Of a DNA stretch of 16,723 nucleotides, positions 14,670 to 16,723 are shown piece after piece. Position 1 is the first letter of the stretch. Each line of letters opens with the position of its first letter. The stretch spans positions 1 through 16,723 of the forward strand of contig CANCPF010000033.1 in the NCBI GenBank assembly GCA_947379975.1, given 5' to 3'. The position numbers and the translations under genes are program-made. Source of the stretch: Methylophilaceae bacterium. GTDB lineage: Bacteria > Pseudomonadota > Gammaproteobacteria > Burkholderiales > Methylophilaceae. Under the pieces are notes generated by a model. That model did no database searches. It saw only the letters and a list, made by a program, of their open reading frames with translations, and was not told where the DNA came from.

Positions 14670-15716
14670 ATGTCATTAGGTCCAGTTATGTTAGATGTTG
14701 TCGGTACAGAACTTAACGCCGATGACGTACGTCGTTTACAGCACCCGCTAGTGGGTGGCGTTATTCTATTTAAACGCAACTTTATCAATAACATTCAATT
14801 GGACGCGCTGACAGCGAGTATTCACGCGGTTAGAACGCCGCCGTTATTGATTGCTGTAGACCATGAAGGTGGTCGTGTACAACGTTTTAGAGAAGGATTT
14901 ACAAAAATCCCCGCCATGCGCGAGTTTGGTAAAATTTGGGATAGTAATCCCAAAAAAGCCAAAGAACTGGCTACCGAAGCCGGCTGGATTTTAGCCGCAG
15001 AACTGCGCGCACATGGCATAGATTTTAGCTTCACACCAGTGCTGGACATGGATTATGGCGATAGCTTGGTGATAGGTGATAGGGCGTTTCATTTAAATCC
15101 ACAGGCCATCAGTGACTTAGCGTTTGCGCTGATGCAAGGTCTTAAAAAAGGCGGCATGCCGGCAGTTGGTAAGCATTTTCCTGGGCATGGTTTTGTTGTG
15201 GCCGATTCGCACGTCAGTATGCCCATAGACGACAGGGCATTTGACCAAATTGCTCAGCACGATATGCAGCCTTTTAGAATGCTGATTGATGACGGGATAC
15301 AAGCGATTATGCCGGCGCATGTAATCTACCCCAAAGTGGATGATAAACCGGCTGGATTTTCGCCGCGCTGGTTACAAAAAATATTGCGTGAGCGCTTGGG
15401 GTTTAATGGTGTCATTTTTAGTGATGATTTAAGTATGGAAGCAGCAACCGCAGGCGGTGATGTAACAACACGCGCATTAGCGGCGCTGAATGCTGGCTGC
15501 GATATGGTCTTATTGTGTAATCAACCGGCCATGCTAGATGAACTGCTGGCCAATTTAAAATGGACAATTTCCGCCCAAAGTATTAGCCGTTTAGCGCGCA
15601 TGCATGGTCAAAAGAATCCGGCTAGCTTAGATGTTCTGCATGAGAATCCTGCGTTTGTGAAGGCGGTACATCAGTTAGCGCAGGTTGGTGTAGTCGAAGG
15701 TGAGCTGTTCGTTTAG
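14670..15716 (+). CDS. nagZ: Beta-N-acetylhexosaminidase NagZ (GH3)
   Basis: Cytoplasmic glycoside hydrolase family 3 enzyme of 348 residues that removes N-acetylglucosamine from anhydro-muropeptides in peptidoglycan recycling. The motifs are LIAVDHEGGRVQRF (about 60-73), the substrate-binding KHFPGHG (168-174), the catalytic loop DSH (179-181, H181 as general acid/base partner) and the nucleophile in FSDDLSMEAA (D252). There is no signal peptide, consistent with cytoplasmic action. The length matches E. coli NagZ (341). An AAAGG ribosome site at 14659-14663 is 6 bases before the ATG. It is preceded by the MITE-like element rather than by dppC directly, so its expression may depend on reading through or on a promoter carried by that element. 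A possible terminator overlaps its stop. Confidence 0.96.
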   Translation: MSLGPVMLDVVGTELNADDVRRLQHPLVGGVILFKRNFINNIQLDALTASIHAVRTPPLLIAVDHEGGRVQRFREGFTKIPAMREFGKIWDSNPKKAKELATEAGWILAAELRAHGIDFSFTPVLDMDYGDSLVIGDRAFHLNPQAISDLAFALMQGLKKGGMPAVGKHFPGHGFVVADSHVSMPIDDRAFDQIAQHDMQPFRMLIDDGIQAIMPAHVIYPKVDDKPAGFSPRWLQKILRERLGFNGVIFSDDLSMEAATAGGDVTTRALAALNAGCDMVLLCNQPAMLDELLANLKWTISAQSISRLARMHGQKNPASLDVLHENPAFVKAVHQLAQVGVVEGELFV

Positions 15717-15727
15717 CTCGGTTTTTT
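15702..15727 (+). terminator. Possible terminator overlapping the nagZ stop codon
   Basis: GAGCT (15702-15706) pairs with AGCTC (15715-15719), extendable by G-T wobbles on both sides, with a short loop and then TTTTTT (15722-15727). The stem includes the last codons and the TAG stop of nagZ. The stem is short, so termination strength is uncertain. Confidence 0.5.
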
Positions 15728-15902
15728 CAGTGGCTATTACTCAAAGTAATGTCGCTAGGATAAGCAATATGCAATTTGTAACAACTTTCCGCTTGAAACT
15801 TATACGCTAAGTCGCTATCTTACTTAAGGTACTGATAATACATTTAGTACTGTTTAGTTTTATTGTAGTTCACAGTAATTGTTTACTTAAAGGAATCAAA
15901 CC

Positions 15903-16592
15903 ATGTTTGACGAAATGCAAGTTATTGGCCGTTCAGAATCGGCGCAAGAAGTCACTAATAAAGTTTTGCGTAATACTTATGCGCTACTAGGTTTAACCCT
16001 CATTCCAACCGTCATCGGCGCGTTTATTGGTATGAATATGAGTTTTGTATTTGCTCAGCAACACCCGATTATTTTTGCAGTAGGTGCTATGGCAGTGATC
16101 TACGGAATGTTTGCAGCAGTGACTGCTAACCGGAATAGCAGTATCGGCGTAGTTTTACTATTAGGCCTGACCTTTTTACTAGGCTTAATGCTAGGCCCGA
16201 TTTTGCAACACGCTTTGCATCTACGTAATGGTGCGCAGATTGTTGGTTTAGCCGCCGGTGGTACTGGCATTATATTTTTAACGCTTGCGGGTATTGCAAC
16301 AACGACTAAAAAAGACTTTAGCTTTATGAGCAAATTCTTATTAGTTGGTATTATTTTGCTGATTGTGGCCTCATTAGCCAATATTTTTCTGCAGATTCCA
16401 GCATTCGCGCTGGCTTTATCAGCCATCGGTGTGATTTTGTTCTCCGGCTTTATTTTGTATGACGTAAGTCGCATTGTTAACGGCGGAGAAACCAATTATG
16501 TCATGGCAACGCTCGGCCTTTACATGAGTATCTACAACTTGTTTACTAGCTTGCTTCAGTTGTTGATGGGCTTAATGGGCAGCCGCGACTAA
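15903..16592 (+). CDS. yccA: Bax inhibitor-1/YccA-family inner membrane protein
   Basis: Polytopic inner-membrane protein of 229 residues (E. coli YccA is 219). It has a soluble N-terminus (MFDEMQVIGRSESAQEVTNKV) and seven predicted helices at about 26-47, 55-74, 81-104, 112-132, 143-163, 166-187 and 203-224. The conserved family segment FSGFILYDVSRIV holds the aspartate D187 thought to control ion leakage in bacterial BI-1 proteins, and GGETNYVMATLGLYMSIYNLF is a strong family signature. E. coli YccA is a substrate and modulator of the FtsH protease. An AAGGA site (15890-15894) lies 8 bases from the ATG. It is monocistronic here, with its own terminator downstream. Confidence 0.94.
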   Translation: MFDEMQVIGRSESAQEVTNKVLRNTYALLGLTLIPTVIGAFIGMNMSFVFAQQHPIIFAVGAMAVIYGMFAAVTANRNSSIGVVLLLGLTFLLGLMLGPILQHALHLRNGAQIVGLAAGGTGIIFLTLAGIATTTKKDFSFMSKFLLVGIILLIVASLANIFLQIPAFALALSAIGVILFSGFILYDVSRIVNGGETNYVMATLGLYMSIYNLFTSLLQLLMGLMGSRD

Positions 16593-16617
16593 CCTTAATT
16601 AGAGCATTAGATTGAAT

Positions 16618-16642
16618 AAAGCCGACTTAATGTCGGCTTTTT
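16618..16642 (+). terminator. Terminator of the YccA-family gene
   Basis: GCCGAC (16621-16626) pairs with GTCGGC (16632-16637) over a 5-base loop, extended by three A-T pairs, and is followed by TTTTTG. It begins about 25 bases after the stop codon. The AAA on the left side would also allow weak use from the opposite strand. Confidence 0.85.
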
Positions 16643-16668
16643 GTTTATGTGCGGCTGTTACTGTGCTG

Positions 16669-16692
16669 TTGATTAATTTGTCTATTAATCAA
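16669..16692. promoter_or_regulatory. Perfect 9-base inverted repeat, possible operator of a downstream gene
   Basis: TTGATTAAT (16669-16677) and ATTAATCAA (16684-16692) are separated by six bases. The half-sites start with TTGAT but the spacing does not fit an FNR box. It may be an operator for a gene beyond the right edge of the window. Confidence 0.35.
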
Positions 16693-16723
16693 TAAGATCT
16701 GTGTGTATTTTTCTATAAATAGC

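Noticed and set aside
16100..16495. Long minus-strand open frame of 131 codons inside the YccA-family gene
   Set aside because: It is antisense to a clear membrane-protein gene, lysine/proline-rich as expected from reading such a gene backwards, and has no recognisable domain.
1..16723. CRISPR array, rRNA, phage genes or integrase attachment sites
   Set aside because: No regularly spaced identical repeats, rRNA-like or tRNA-like sequences, or phage/integrase proteins were seen; the only tandem repeat is the 15-base one inside the ubiM-like gene.

Overview
The window looks like chromosomal DNA of a moderately AT-rich betaproteobacterium, probably of the Methylophilaceae/Nitrosomonadales type. 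That placement is inferred from the character of the proteins and the gene order, not from a marker gene. Most of the window is a low-oxygen respiration block followed by a peptide-transport and cell-wall-recycling block.

Region 1 (1-3528). After the terminator of an unseen upstream gene comes hemN (minus strand, oxygen-independent haem synthesis), divergent from an fnr-type oxygen sensor gene (plus strand). A perfect FNR-type palindrome lies in the divergent region, 52 bases upstream of hemN. A radical SAM gene of the COG0731 type follows fnr.

Region 2 (3525-9796, minus strand). This is a complete cbb3 cytochrome oxidase operon, ccoN-ccoO-ccoQ-ccoP-ccoG, ending with a UbiH/UbiM-like ubiquinone hydroxylase gene. 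ccoQ is only 47 codons (7414-7557). A second perfect FNR box (9783-9796) lies upstream of ccoN, with a plausible -10 at the spacing expected for activation. Together, regions 1 and 2 form one microaerobic unit: sensor, haem supply, high-affinity oxidase, its copper-handling assembly factor and quinone supply.

Region 3 (9949-15727, plus strand). A lipoprotein oligopeptide-binding protein is followed by a RelB/ParE-type toxin-antitoxin pair, a YkuD-domain L,D-transpeptidase/carboxypeptidase without signal peptide, the permeases dppB and dppC, and nagZ. No ATPase gene for the transporter is present. The combination suggests uptake and cytoplasmic processing of murein peptides. Three non-coding repeat structures are scattered through it: one arm of a dRS3/NIME-like repeat upstream of the toxin-antitoxin pair, an 89-base NIME-like element before dppB, and a 139-base MITE-like element with 19-base terminal inverted repeats just before nagZ.

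Region 4 (15717-16723). A Bax-inhibitor-1/YccA-family membrane protein with its own terminator is followed by the start of an intergenic region containing a perfect 9-base inverted repeat. No CRISPR array, rRNA, tRNA, transposase gene or phage gene was seen.
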